Below, one piece after another: positions 1-11,928 of a stretch of DNA of 64,000 nucleotides (its first letter is position 1; the number at the start of each line of letters is the position of its first letter). Where the stretch lies: contig JAYJMM010000036.1 in the NCBI GenBank assembly GCA_037349105.1, positions 868,001-932,000 of the forward strand, written 5' to 3'. A model generated the notes under the pieces. It worked only from the letters and a program-made list of their open reading frames with translations, searched no databases and was not told where the DNA came from. The DNA is from Limnomonas spitsbergensis. Lineage: Eukaryota; Chlorophyta; Chlorophyceae; Chlamydomonadales. The translations under genes were made by a program, and so were the position numbers.

Positions 1-505
1 GCATGCACCGATATTATAAAAGCAAGGCGTTGGCTGGCCTACATTCCTTGGCTGGCCTATAATGCCCAGGTATGAATTGGCTGGCCTACATTCCTTGGCT
101 GGCCTATAATGCCCAGGTATGAATGGGCTTGCCTACATTCTTTGTGCCTGATAATCAGCAATTACAAAGAACAAGGAGAAAGATAAAATGAGAGAGCCGC
201 ACAGAGGGGAGGAAGGAGAGCAGCAAAGCAGGCAGGGCAGAAGCGAGCGCTATCGTTCCTCTCTCTTTCCTGTTGACATGTTTCCGTAGCAAAGGTTCCA
301 CATATCAGTAATGATTAAAATACCGGTACATCGATGCCATTAAAATGAAAGGGTCAGCATCGCAACAGCATGCACAGGCTGACGAAAGCTTGCATGCTCC
401 CTCTCAACAGGGAACACCAGCAACGCATCATACTACCGTTGCTGTATAAATGTGTAATGCAGTCCTGAGAAAGCTCACCAATGGAGCCCGCTCAGCAGGC
501 CTTAC
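1..505. other. Left edge, cyclase intron or flank
   Basis: A roughly 47-bp direct repeat (ATTCCTTGGCTGGCCTATAA, TGCCCAGGTATGAAT) occurs twice and a bit at about 45-145. I see no cyclase terminal exon, so it is either outside the window or too short to recognise. Confidence 0.4.
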
Positions 506-686
506 CTCTACCCCGCCTGTCGCGCACCACTCCCTCGGCCCACTCTGCCCGCTCAGCATGAGGAACGAGTGTGTCGCCGCAGACAGCTGGATGCGCGTCG
601 GTGTGCAAGTGCTCTCCATGCGCGAGGCCGTGTTCATCGTGTCGCCGAAGACGCTGAACTTGGGCAGCTTGGTCCCAATGAGGCCA
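506..686 (-). other. Cyclase catalytic exon (GLIGTK ... NTASRMEST ... CATGGVE)
   Basis: Last cyclase exon visible. It is 181 bp, enters after a phase-2 junction (the preceding exon ends in AG, so AG+T gives Ser) and ends in phase 0 at a GTAAGG donor. It encodes the FGDTMNTASRMEST core with the transition-state Asn and Arg. Its acceptor (CTGCCCTTCAG) and first ~25 coding bases are copied in the array just upstream in transcript direction. Confidence 0.85.
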
Positions 687-3600
687 CTGAAGGGCAGAAG
701 GTGGTTAGGGTGGTTAGGGTGAGTAGGGTGGGCAGCTTGGTCCCAATGAAGCCGCTAGAAGGTGGTTAGGGTGGTTAGAGTGAGTAGGGTGGGCAGCTTG
801 GTCCCAATGAAGCCGCTGAAGGGCAGAAGGTGGTTAGGGTGAGTAGGGTGGGCAGCTTGGTCCCAATGAAGCCGCTAGAAGGTGGTTAGGGTGGTTAGGG
901 TGGTTAGGGTGGTTAGAGTGAGTAGGGTGGGCAGCTTGGTCCCAATGCACCGCTGAAGGGCAGAAGGTGGCTAGGGTGGTTAGGGTGAGTAGGGTGGGCA
1001 GCTTGGTCCCAATGCACCGCTGAAGGGCAGAAGGTGGCTAGGGTGGTTAGGGTGAGTAGGGTGGGCAGCTTGCTCCCGATGTGGCCGCTGTTTGGGAAAT
1101 TGGGAGAGTTTTATAAACGGGTTTAGGGTTTGGGGTCAGGGTTGAGGTCTCATGCAAGGAGGAGGACAATTCACGGGTTGTGAGGTTGGTTGTGAGGGTA
1201 CTTGACAGCCAGGGTCACATCGTGTTAATTATGAGCTTGCTCATATTGGACAGATCTCCTTAAGCCAACCTTCATCCCATAAGGAGTTGCGGTTCTGAGG
1301 GGAGGTGTCAAGGCAGGTGCAAGCGTATGATGTGGGGTTGAGGGTTGAGGGTTTTACCCTCATGCTCAACCCTGAACCCTAACCGTCGCTCACCTCACCT
1401 GACACATGGCCGGTAAAAATGAGTGGGGTGAAGGGTTAACCCTATACCCATAACCCTTATCCCCAGGCCCTGGCTGTCCTCACCTGGCACCCAATATGTA
1501 TGTGTGGGGTATGAAGGGTTCACCCTTCACCCTTATCCCTCACCCCTGGCCGTCCTCACCTAACACAGGGTCCGGTATGAATGCCGATGCGGATGACCAC
1601 AGGGGTACCATCGTGTGGCATCAGGACCTACAAAGAAGATCGTGGAGATCAGTGCGGTAGAATTGCGCCGTGATTCAGATATTGTGTACATCATTAGGGT
1701 CCCTTACTGATAAAAGTAGCTGAATTTGCCTTGGCATTGCAGCGACTGAAACCCAGCTACGTATTTCAAACACCGTTCGGACTGTAATTGGCACAGCAGG
1801 TTATGAAAGTGCAACAACGGTGGGCTGCTGTTGCAGGTTGTCGTCATTGTTTCTGTTGTTCCTGTCATTCTTGTTGTTGCGTTGTCACCATGCTCCCACA
1901 TGACAGCCTCATTCCTAAGGGCCATGCAGGTCTATCGAACAGGAGATTCAGAGAAAGCATGAGTTAGCCCTTGCATAAGGAAAACCCATGGTAGTCATAG
2001 AGATCTGTCATTTAAGCCCATGGGACAGGTCTCACAACCAAGGTATGATACCCACTGGAGAATCACGTACCAGAATCCTATGTGCCCTGGTATGAGATAA
2101 TACGATGGGTCGCCTACAGCTTGCCGGGGATGGGCCGGGGGGAGGGAGGGATTTACGTAAGGGGAAGGGCTTGGAGGCTGGGAGCCTCCCGAGGTCCCCC
2201 ATCCAGTGTGTAGAAAGAAAGAAAGTTGCGCCATGTGGGAGGCGTGACATTTACAATCAGCGCAGCCTGGGCTGAAGCCACATCCGCGCCGTTACGCACG
2301 GTGGACATAGCCATTCGGTGAGCAATACAGAGAGGCAAAAGCAAACCCAACAGGGCAGTGAACCCGAGCATAGTGTTGTATCTTGCAGCATGCCTGGGTG
2401 CAAATTCATGCGAACAGTGACAAGCTCCATGCCAGGGGGAGTGGGGGGAGAGGCAGCTAGTGACCCATTTATGGAATGCCTGTGGATGTCTCAATACCCA
2501 ATCCTGCCTTTCCATGCTTTGGTGGGTGGGTCAGAAAGAGCAAACTCCACGCACTATTGCAAGACCCATTCCCCTGCAACCTCCGCCAAACTCACAATCC
2601 TCGAGCTTGCCAACATGTCTTTTGCAAAGGCAAACACGCGGGCGGCGCTGACTAGGCGGTCGTGGGATGCTTGCACCACGCCACAGCCCTCGTCGTCTTC
2701 CGCCAGGATGCCCGATGCCACAATGTAACAATCGCCTGCAGTCTCCACCTGCAGGAAAGAGGGGGGCGGGAGTCAAAGGACAGAGGAGAAGGGAGGGGGA
2801 GTCAAAGGACAGAAGAGGGGGGGGGGGGGGAGTTGAAGGGAGGTTGGAGGGGGGGGTGGATGCCACAATGTAACAATCGCCTGCAGTCTCCACCTGCGGG
2901 GAGGGATGGAGAGGGTGGTGGTTGTCCTGGGGTTAAGAGGAGGGGGTCAGAGGAAGGGGCCAGAGAAGGGGTTAGAAAGGCGCATTCTGTTGTGACTGGC
3001 AGGGTGTTTGGGTGGATTAAATGCACCTGCCCCACTCATTACTCTTATGGAGCCCATCGCCACTTGAACCAGGACCATTATCATTATAATTGTGACCCGG
3101 CCATGCGTCCCTGTCATCCCCACACCTTCTGGACGCCATGCAGTGTTGCCAGGTCATCAAATATTGAGAACAGCCTGTGTTTGGGGAAAGGGACACCATT
3201 GATGTCAGGGTGCTTCAGCTACCCTCCAGCTACATTCAGACTTGGGTTCTTCAGCTACATGTCAGCTACATTCAGACTTGGGCTCATCAGCTACACTTGA
3301 GCTACACCATGGCCTACGACCGTGGGGGGCTGGTGCAGCCAGCCAGCAAGCCCTGTTGATTGTAAATGGGGTGCAGAGTTGGGGTGGGAAGGCACAAGGT
3401 GTAGATCCGGAAGGGGCAACACAGGGCAACACAGTCGTACCGCCACCCAGATTTCCTTTACAGACTATGCCCCAGCGGCCCAGCCTTAAACCTAGGCCCT
3501 ATCCCTCCCTGGCGTCCTGCCCTCGCCCCTCCTCCCGCCTAGCGCCTCACTCAGTCGTTAAGGAACGTCATGACCTGTATGGGCAACACCTCCCCCTCAC

Positions 3601-6600
3601 ACCACACTCCCCACACATTGTTTTAATACCTCCCTACAACACGCCCCCCACTCACTTGTTGAGGAACGTCATGACTTGTACGGGCAGCACCTCCCCCTCA
3701 CACCACTCGTCACACATGTGTTCATACCCCCTGTGGCATGCCCCACACTCACTCGTTGAGGAAGGTCATGACTTGTACTGGCAGCACCTGCTTGCTCATT
3801 GTGGTGAAGCCGACAATGTCCATGAACAGGATGGACACGCCCTCATGCAAACGGGCAAGGCGGCCCATCTCCTGAGGAACCTTAAGAGGGAAGGGTGGGG
3901 GAGGAGCACAGTTACAGGGAAGGAGGGGGGCAGGGGGGGCAGGTAAGGCACATGCAGTTATAGGGGATGGAAGAGCGGGAAAGACGGCCCATCTCCTGGA
4001 GGACGTACAGAGGGAGGGGTGTGGGAGTACTAAACACACAGCCTCAAGGAAACAGGTAGGGCACACCCAGTTTTAGGGGAGGGGGAGCGGGCAAGGCGGC
4101 TCATCTCCTGGAGGACATACAGGGGGTGAGGGCAACGCAAGGGGCGGGTATGGCACACAGAGAGTCCCAGGGGAGCGGATAGGACACAGTGACACACCCA
4201 GGTTAAGAGGAGGGGGAGCGGACAAGGCGGCCCATCTCCCGGGGAACCTGCGGGCGCGGGGAGCGGGAGGGGCGGGTAGGGCGCACAGGCACAGGCACAG
4301 GTAAGGGACGTTTTTCCCCGGGGCACACCGTAAATTTGCTTTGCCTTCCCTCACAATTAACGCTGTTTGGGGTTGAGGGATCCATGAATATACTATTTAT
4401 CATTTGTCAACCCCGGTTTTCAGTCAGAAATTAAGAGCTGTCGATAATTTCCCTGAGGGCTGCATGATGTCTGCATTCAATCCGGCCTGCATTCAATCCA
4501 ACCTACGTTCAAAGAAATCGTTTTTTAATACCCGAGGGAAGACAAATCAAATCTACGGTACGTCGAGGACTCCTTTTCAAGCAACTTCGTGAAATTAACA
4601 AAGCAACCACATGAAATTAGACAAAAGGGTGCTTTTCCCCCTCAAAAGGGGGGGCAGAGGGGGCCATAAAGGTGGTGAAGGAATCCGAAACCAAAGGGCA
4701 CCTGGGCGTGACGAAGCCCTATGTCAGGAATACCAGTCAAGCGCTGCAATTTATTTTTCTTATATTCGATACCCAATTCTGCTCCTGATAATCCCGGCAC
4801 TGGCAGAAGTCTTTCACGCACATTATCCTAGGTCTGGTTTAGGTTTGGTTAAGGTTATGTGTCAGGTTCTGCCACACCTGCGCTGGCATAAGTCTTTCAC
4901 ACACATTACCGGTATCCTAGGTCTGGTGTAGGTCTGGTTTAGGTTTGAGTGTCAGGTTCTGCCGCACCTGCGCGTTGCTGAACCCCGATGTCAGGAATTC
5001 CATGACGTGCAGCGGGAAGATCTGGCCGAGCATGTGGGACTGCGTCTCGGTGATAGTGGCCATGGCCATCTCCAGCTGAGCTCGCACCGTGACATTGGTC
5101 TGGTTGATCATAATGCAAAGCCTGGTGGGGAGAGGGGAGAGGGGTCAGAGGCCAGCTGAACACACACAGTCACATATGGTCTGGGTGATCAGAATGCAAA
5201 GCCTGGTGGGGAGAGGGGAGAGGGGTCAGAGGCCAGCTGAACACACACAGTCACATTGGTCTGGGTGATCAGAATGTAAAGCCTGGTGGGGAGAGGGGAG
5301 AGGGGTCAGAGGCCAGCTGAACACACACAGTCACATTGGTCTGGGTGATCAGAATGTAAAGCCTGGTGGGGAGAGGGGAGAGGGGTCAGAGGCCAGCTGA
5401 ACACACACAGTCACATTGGTCTGGGTGATCAGAATGCAAAGCCTGGTGGGGAGAGGGGAGAGGGGTCAGAGGCCAGCTGAACACACACAGTCACATTGGT
5501 CTGGTTGATCATAATGCAAAGCCTGGTGGGGAGAGGGGAGAGGGGTCAGAGGCCAGCTGAACACACACAGTCACATTGGTCTGGGTGATCAGAATGCAAA
5601 GCCTGGTGGGGAGAGGGGAGAGGGGTCAGAGGCCAGCTGAACACACACAGTCACATTGGTCTGGGTGATCAGAATGTAAAGCCTGGTGGGGAGAGGGGAG
5701 AGGGGTCAGAGGCCAGCTGAACACACACAGTCACATTGGTCTGGGTGATCAGAATGCAAAGCCTGGTGGGGAGAGGGGTCAGAGGGGTCAGAGGCCAACT
5801 GAACACACACAGTCACATTGGTCTGGGTGATCAGAATGTAAAGCCTGGTGGGGAGAGGGGAGAGGGGTCAGAGGCCAGCTGAACACACACAGTCACATTG
5901 GTCTGGGTGATCAGAATGTAAAGCCTGGTGGGGAGAGGGGAGAGGGGTCAGAGGCCAGCTGAACACACACAGTCACATTGGTCTGGGTGATCAGAATGCA
6001 AAGCCTGGTGGGGAGAGGGGAGAGGGGTCAGAGGCCAGCTGAACACACACAGTCACATTGGTCTGGTTGATCAGAATGCAAAGCCTGGTGGGGAGAGGGG
6101 AGAGGGGTCAGAGGCCAGCTGAACACACACAGTCACATTGGTCTGGGTGATCAGAATGCAAAGCCTGGTGGGGAGAGGGGAGAGGGGTCAGAGGCCAGCT
6201 GAACACACACAGTCACATTGGTCTGGGTGATCAGAATGTAAAGCCTGGTGGGGAGAGGGGAGAGGGGTCAGAGGCCAGCTGAACACACACAGTCACATTG
6301 GTCTGGGTGATCAGAATGCAAAGCCTGGTGGGGAGAGGGGAGAGGGGTCAGAGGCCAACTGAACACACACAGTCACATTGGTCTGGGTGATCAGAATGTA
6401 AAGCCTGGTGGGGAGAGGGGAGAGGGGTCAGAGGCCAGCTGAACACACACAGTCACATTGGTCTGGGTGATCAGAATGCAAAGCCTGGTGGGGAGAGGGG
6501 AGAGGGGTCAGAGGCCAGCTGAACACACACAGTCACATTGGTCTGGTTGATCAGAATGCAAAGCCTGGTGGGGAGAGGGGAGAGGGGTCAGAGGCCAGCT

Positions 6601-9600
6601 GAACACACACAGTCACATTGGTCTGGTTGATCAGAATGCAAAGCCTGGTGGGGAGAGGGGAGAGGGGTCAGAGGCCAGCTGAACACACACAGTCACATTG
6701 GTCTGGGTGATCAGAATGCAAAGCCTGGTGGGGAGAGGGGAGAGGGGTCAGAGGCCAGCTGAACACACACAGTCACATTGGTCTGGTTGATCAGAATGCA
6801 AAGCCTGGTGGGGAGAGGGGAGAGGGGTCAGAGGCCAGCTGAACACACACAGTCACATTGGTCTGGGTGATCAGAATGTAAAGCCTGGTGGGGAGAGGGG
6901 AGAGGGGTCAGAGGCCAGCTGAACACACACAGTCACATTGGTCTGGGTGATCAGAATGTAAAGCCTGGTGGGGAGAGGGGTCAGAGGCCAGCTGAACACA
7001 CACAGTCACATTGGTCTGGGTGATCAGAATGTAAAGCCTGGTGGGGAGAGGGGAGAGGGGTCAGAGGCCAGCTGAACACACACAGTCACATTGGTCTGGT
7101 TGATCAGAATGCAAAGCCTGGTGGGGAGAGGGGAGAGGGGTCAGAGGCCAGCTGAACACACACAGTCACATTGGTCTGGGTGATCAGAATGTTAAGCCTG
7201 GTGGGGAGAGGGGAGAGGGGTCAGAGGCCAGCTGAACACACACAGTCACATTGGTCTGGGTGATCAGAATGCAAAGCCTGGTGGGGAGAGGGGAGAGGGG
7301 TCAGAGGCCAGCTGAACACACACAGTCACATTGGTCTGGGTGATCAGAATGTAAAGCCTGGTGGGGAGAGGGGAGAGGGGTCAGAGGCCAGCTGAACACA
7401 CACAGTCACATTGGTCTGGTTGATCAGAATGTAAAGCCTGGTGGGGAGAGGGGAGAGGGGTCAGAGGCCAGCTGAACACACACAGTCACATTGGTCTGGA
7501 TGATCAGAATGCAAAGCCTGGTGGGGAGAGGGGAGAGGGGTCAGAGGCCAGCTGAACACACACAGTCACATTGGTCTGGGTGATCAGAATGTAAAGCCTG
7601 GTGGGGAGAGGGGAGAGGGGTCAGAGGCCAGCTGAACACACACAGTCACATTGGTCTGGTTGATCAGAATGCAAAGCCTGGTGGGGAGAGGGGAGAGGGG
7701 TCAGAGGCCAGCTGAACACACACAGTCACATTGGTCTGGGTGATCAGAATGCAAAGCCTGGTGGGGAGAGGGGAGAGGGGTCAGAGGCCAGCTGAACACA
7801 CACAGTCACATTGGTCTGGGTGATCAGAATGCAAAGCCTGGTGGGGAGAGGGGAGAGGGGTCAGAGGCCAGCTGAACACACACAGTCACATTGGTCTGGG
7901 TGATCAGAATGTTAAGCCTGGTGGGGAGAGGGGAGAGGGGTCAGAGGCCAGCTGAACACACACAGTCACATTGGTCTGGGTGATCAGAATGTTAAGCCTG
8001 GTGGGGAGAGGGGAGAGGGGTCAGAGGCCAGCTGAACACACACAGTCACATTGGTCTGGTTGATCAGAATGTAAAGCCTGGTGGGGAGAGGGGAGAGGGG
8101 TCAGAGGCCAGCTGAACACACACAGTCACATTGGTCTGGGTGATCAGAATGTTAAGCCTGGTGGGGAGAGGGGAGAGGGGTCAGAGGCCAGCTGAACACA
8201 CACAGTCACATTGGTCTGGTTGATCAGAATGTAAAGCCTGGTGGGGAGAGGGGAGAGGGGTCAGAGGCCAGCTGAACACACACAGTCACATTGGTCTGGG
8301 TGATCAGAATGTAAAGCCTGGTGGGGAGAGGGGAGAGGGGTCAGAGGCCAGCTGAACACACACAGTCACATTGGTCTGGGTGATCAGAATGTAAAGCCTG
8401 GTGGGGAGAGGGGAGAGGGGTCAGAGGCCAACTGAACACACACAGTCACATTGGTCTGGGTGATCAGAATGTAAAGCCTGGTGGGGAGAGGGGAGAGGGG
8501 TCAGAGGCCAGCTGAACACACACAGTCACATTGGTCTGGTTGATCAGAATGTAAAGCCTGGTGGGGAGAGGGGAGAGGGGTCAGAGGCCAACTGAACACA
8601 CACAGTCACATTGGTCTGGGTGATGAGAACACGACGCCTGTCCGGACGGCGAGAGGGGCTCGGGAGTAATGGGGGTGCCAGATGAAACAATGCACATCAT
8701 TGAAAAAACTAGGCAACGCTGGGAATCGTTGAATGCCTTCAAGGTTTGTTTCGACCACTCTTCTCCGTCTGATGGCACCATCGTTGACGCAGCCTCCACT
8801 TGCACTGCGCTGTTTCTCCCATTCTCACACACCTTGACATCTACCGGCAGTGGCTTTCCTCCTTACATGGGCATGGGCGGGTGGCTCCAGGGTCTTCGGT
8901 CAAAGATTTGAGCTCTATTCACCTTCCGTCCGAGTGCCTGGCGGTTGTCACAACCACCTCGTGCCAGCAGGGCTTGGGCATCCCCTCCTCCTCTTCCTCC
9001 TCTTCCTCCTCCTCCTCGGCCCCCTCCTCATTGAATGTCGCCTGCTGCTGCCCGATGCTGCTTGAGGCTAGGCTGCCCTCCATGACCCGTGTGAAGGCAG
9101 CCATGGTCTCCCCCCTCGCTGGCCCAGCCGGCGACAGCGCAGGAGGCAGCTCCAAGGAGATGGTGGATTGGAGGCCGGGCCGCGCCTCCTCAGTACAAAG
9201 CATGGGAGAGGCGGACGTAGAAACGGGCGTCGACGGCGGGGCAGCAGGCGGAAGGGCCAAAGATGTACTAGCCGCCGCCGCTGCCGCAACTCATGCCGTG
9301 GCTGCCGACGCCGCTGCTGCTCCTGCCACGGCTGCTGCTGCTGCTGCTCCGTTTAAGCCTCTTATTGCAGTTCTGCCAGTGCCATTGCTGCCGATGCTGC
9401 CGCGGATGCGGCCACTGCTGCTGCTGCTGCTGCCTCATTCAAATCCGTTTTCGCCCGCCTCAGCGCACCGCCCATTAGGCTGATGAGGTTCCTTGAAGCG
9501 AGGCGTATGGCTATCGAAATGCCTGGAGGAGAGGGGGGCAATGGGGGGGGAAATCCCAAACCAAAGTTATAGGATCTGTTCAAAAGTTTTTGAATAATAA

Positions 9601-11892
9601 TGGACCCCATTGCTCTAAACAAAAAGAAAAAAGCCCCAACAAGGTGACCAAGTGAACAGGGAGAAGACATGCTGGAAACAATGGGCAGGTGAACAGGGAG
9701 AAGACATGTTGGAAGCAATGGGCAGGTGCAGAAAGCAAGACAAGCCATTCGGATCGAACTCATATAACACAGACACAGGCCCCAAATTCTTAACCCTTAA
9801 CGCCCGCCGGCTGGCCAGCTGCATTGCCCACCTGACTCAGACTTCATCAAAGCAGCTGCATCCAGGCTTGCGCGATTATCCTCCTGTGGCCGTGCGCAGC
9901 GAGCTGGGGAGTGCAGACAGCGCATTGCCCTCCTGAGCTGAAGGGTCCTCAAAGCCTGGATCAGCAGGGCACCGATGGCAAAACAGGGTCGGGGAAAGTC
10001 ATGTTGCATGGATCCAGGTTCGAGGAGGGACAGTGTTTATGAAGCATCGCAGTGGTATCTGCAGCAGCAACAACAGCAATAACAGCCGCAGCAGCAAAAG
10101 CAACAACAGCAACAAGAGTACCGACAAAAAACAACAGCAACAACAGTACCGACAATAACAACAGCAACAGCAGTACCGACAGCAACAACAGTAACAACAG
10201 CAGTACAACAGCCATGCGTCCTGTTGCTCCAGCTACGCCGCTCATTCCTGGTACTAATAAAAAGACAGCTGCAGCTCTGCAACAGCCCCAACAGCAGCAC
10301 CAACATGACGGCCCCTGCAGCGGCCCTATCAGTAGCTTCTGCTGCAGACCTCCGCCCGTCACCTATGGCCTACTGCCCCGGTAACGGACCTAGCAAAAGC
10401 CCCAAGAGTAGCGCTCACCAAAGTGGAGTGCCTCAGAGTAGAGTTATGTTCCGCCCACTCGCTGCAAGGTCTCGCTGTTGTTCATGACGGAGACACAGCT
10501 ACTGACACCGATCTCACTCACAAGGGCGCGCATGCTGACGACAGCGGTGTTGGCTCTGGCAGGCGTGTGCGCGTGGGTTGCCTGCGGAGCCGAATGTGTG
10601 AATGGGTGTATGAAGGGGGGGGGGGCGGGGTAACCGAGGTTCATGTACAAATAGGGAACCTCGTGTTGGGAGGGTGGGGAATGCCTGCAGATCTCAACAC
10701 AACTTTTGCCCCATGTGATCATACCGCCATTCCGCCAAGTACGAATTGGTAATAGCCAATTACCAATTCTTAATAACCTGTTCCCAATTACCAATTGATG
10801 ATTGGTCCATACTGATGAATTGGTCAATACCGTACTAATGACCCCGTGAGTTACAGTGGCGAGTACCACAGTCAGCGTTATTTTGATGGTACACTTGTCA
10901 AGTAAAGAGCGCAAGGAGGCATGCACATGAAGGCTGCCAGACATGCAGGATAAAGCAGCTAGACGCGCCCAGGGTTTGGGTTCAGGATCTAGGCCTTTAG
11001 GGTGTAGGTTTTGGATACCTAGGGTTCCCTAAACCCTAAACCCTTCATCTGAAAGCTTCAATCACCCCTGCAGTAAAGATCCCTGAGGGCAGATTCTCAG
11101 CTCTTATCCTAAACCCTAACCCCTAAACCCTAGGCTTACCGCGGACTGAGGGATCTGGGGCTTGGGGTGTGTGTCTATGGTCCACTGCTCCGGAACCCTC
11201 ATCAACTGCCGCCAGCAACCGTCCTCTTTGCGCCCCTTGCCTGCGGCCGCTGCCTCCTCCTCCTCGTACACCACGGCCAGCATATCCTGGATGGTGACGA
11301 CAGTGTATGAGTAGGGTGATGGTGGGAGACTTCGCGTTTAACTCCGTTGTGGCAGGGGTGAAGGAGGCAGGCTTGGTGGAATTGCTTGTGTAGGGTATGA
11401 ATAGTTGAATATGTCAATATGTGTGGCTGGTATGGGTATTGAGGTTTGGGCTCCTGCTGCACGAGGATCAGAGCAACAATGCCTGGTACACTGACAGTGT
11501 TCCTTTTAGTCGGCACCAGACCACACGAAGGGAGCCGCTGAGCGGCCAACACTGGGCCAGTTGGGGCAAAATCTTGACCAACCTATGGCCGGTGGCCCGA
11601 GCAGCAGGACTTGTTGACCCAGGCCCCCACGGCCGTCGGCCGTGATGCAGCTGAATTATAGCTGAAGCGCGCTAATATAAACACTAGTATACACTCCATC
11701 ATGGTGCTGCTGCTGACTGAGTGGGAGGCAGGCCACCCCTGGGTTGAGGAGCACCTGCAGTACCGTCTATACTTTCAAATCTACCACACACACACACACA
11801 CATACACACACACATAGGCATGCCCTTAAACACATGCCCATATGAAAGCACACACACACACAGGCATGACCGCAAACACATGTCCATATGAA

Positions 11893-11928
<36 letters not shown>

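Noticed and set aside
5122..8636. CRISPR-like array
   Set aside because: Units are contiguous with no unique spacers, the host is eukaryotic, and the unit is explained by a splice junction.
8800..9483. Plus-strand Ala/Ser-rich ORF
   Set aside because: Shadow of the minus-strand cyclase PAS exon and GC-rich triplet repeats.
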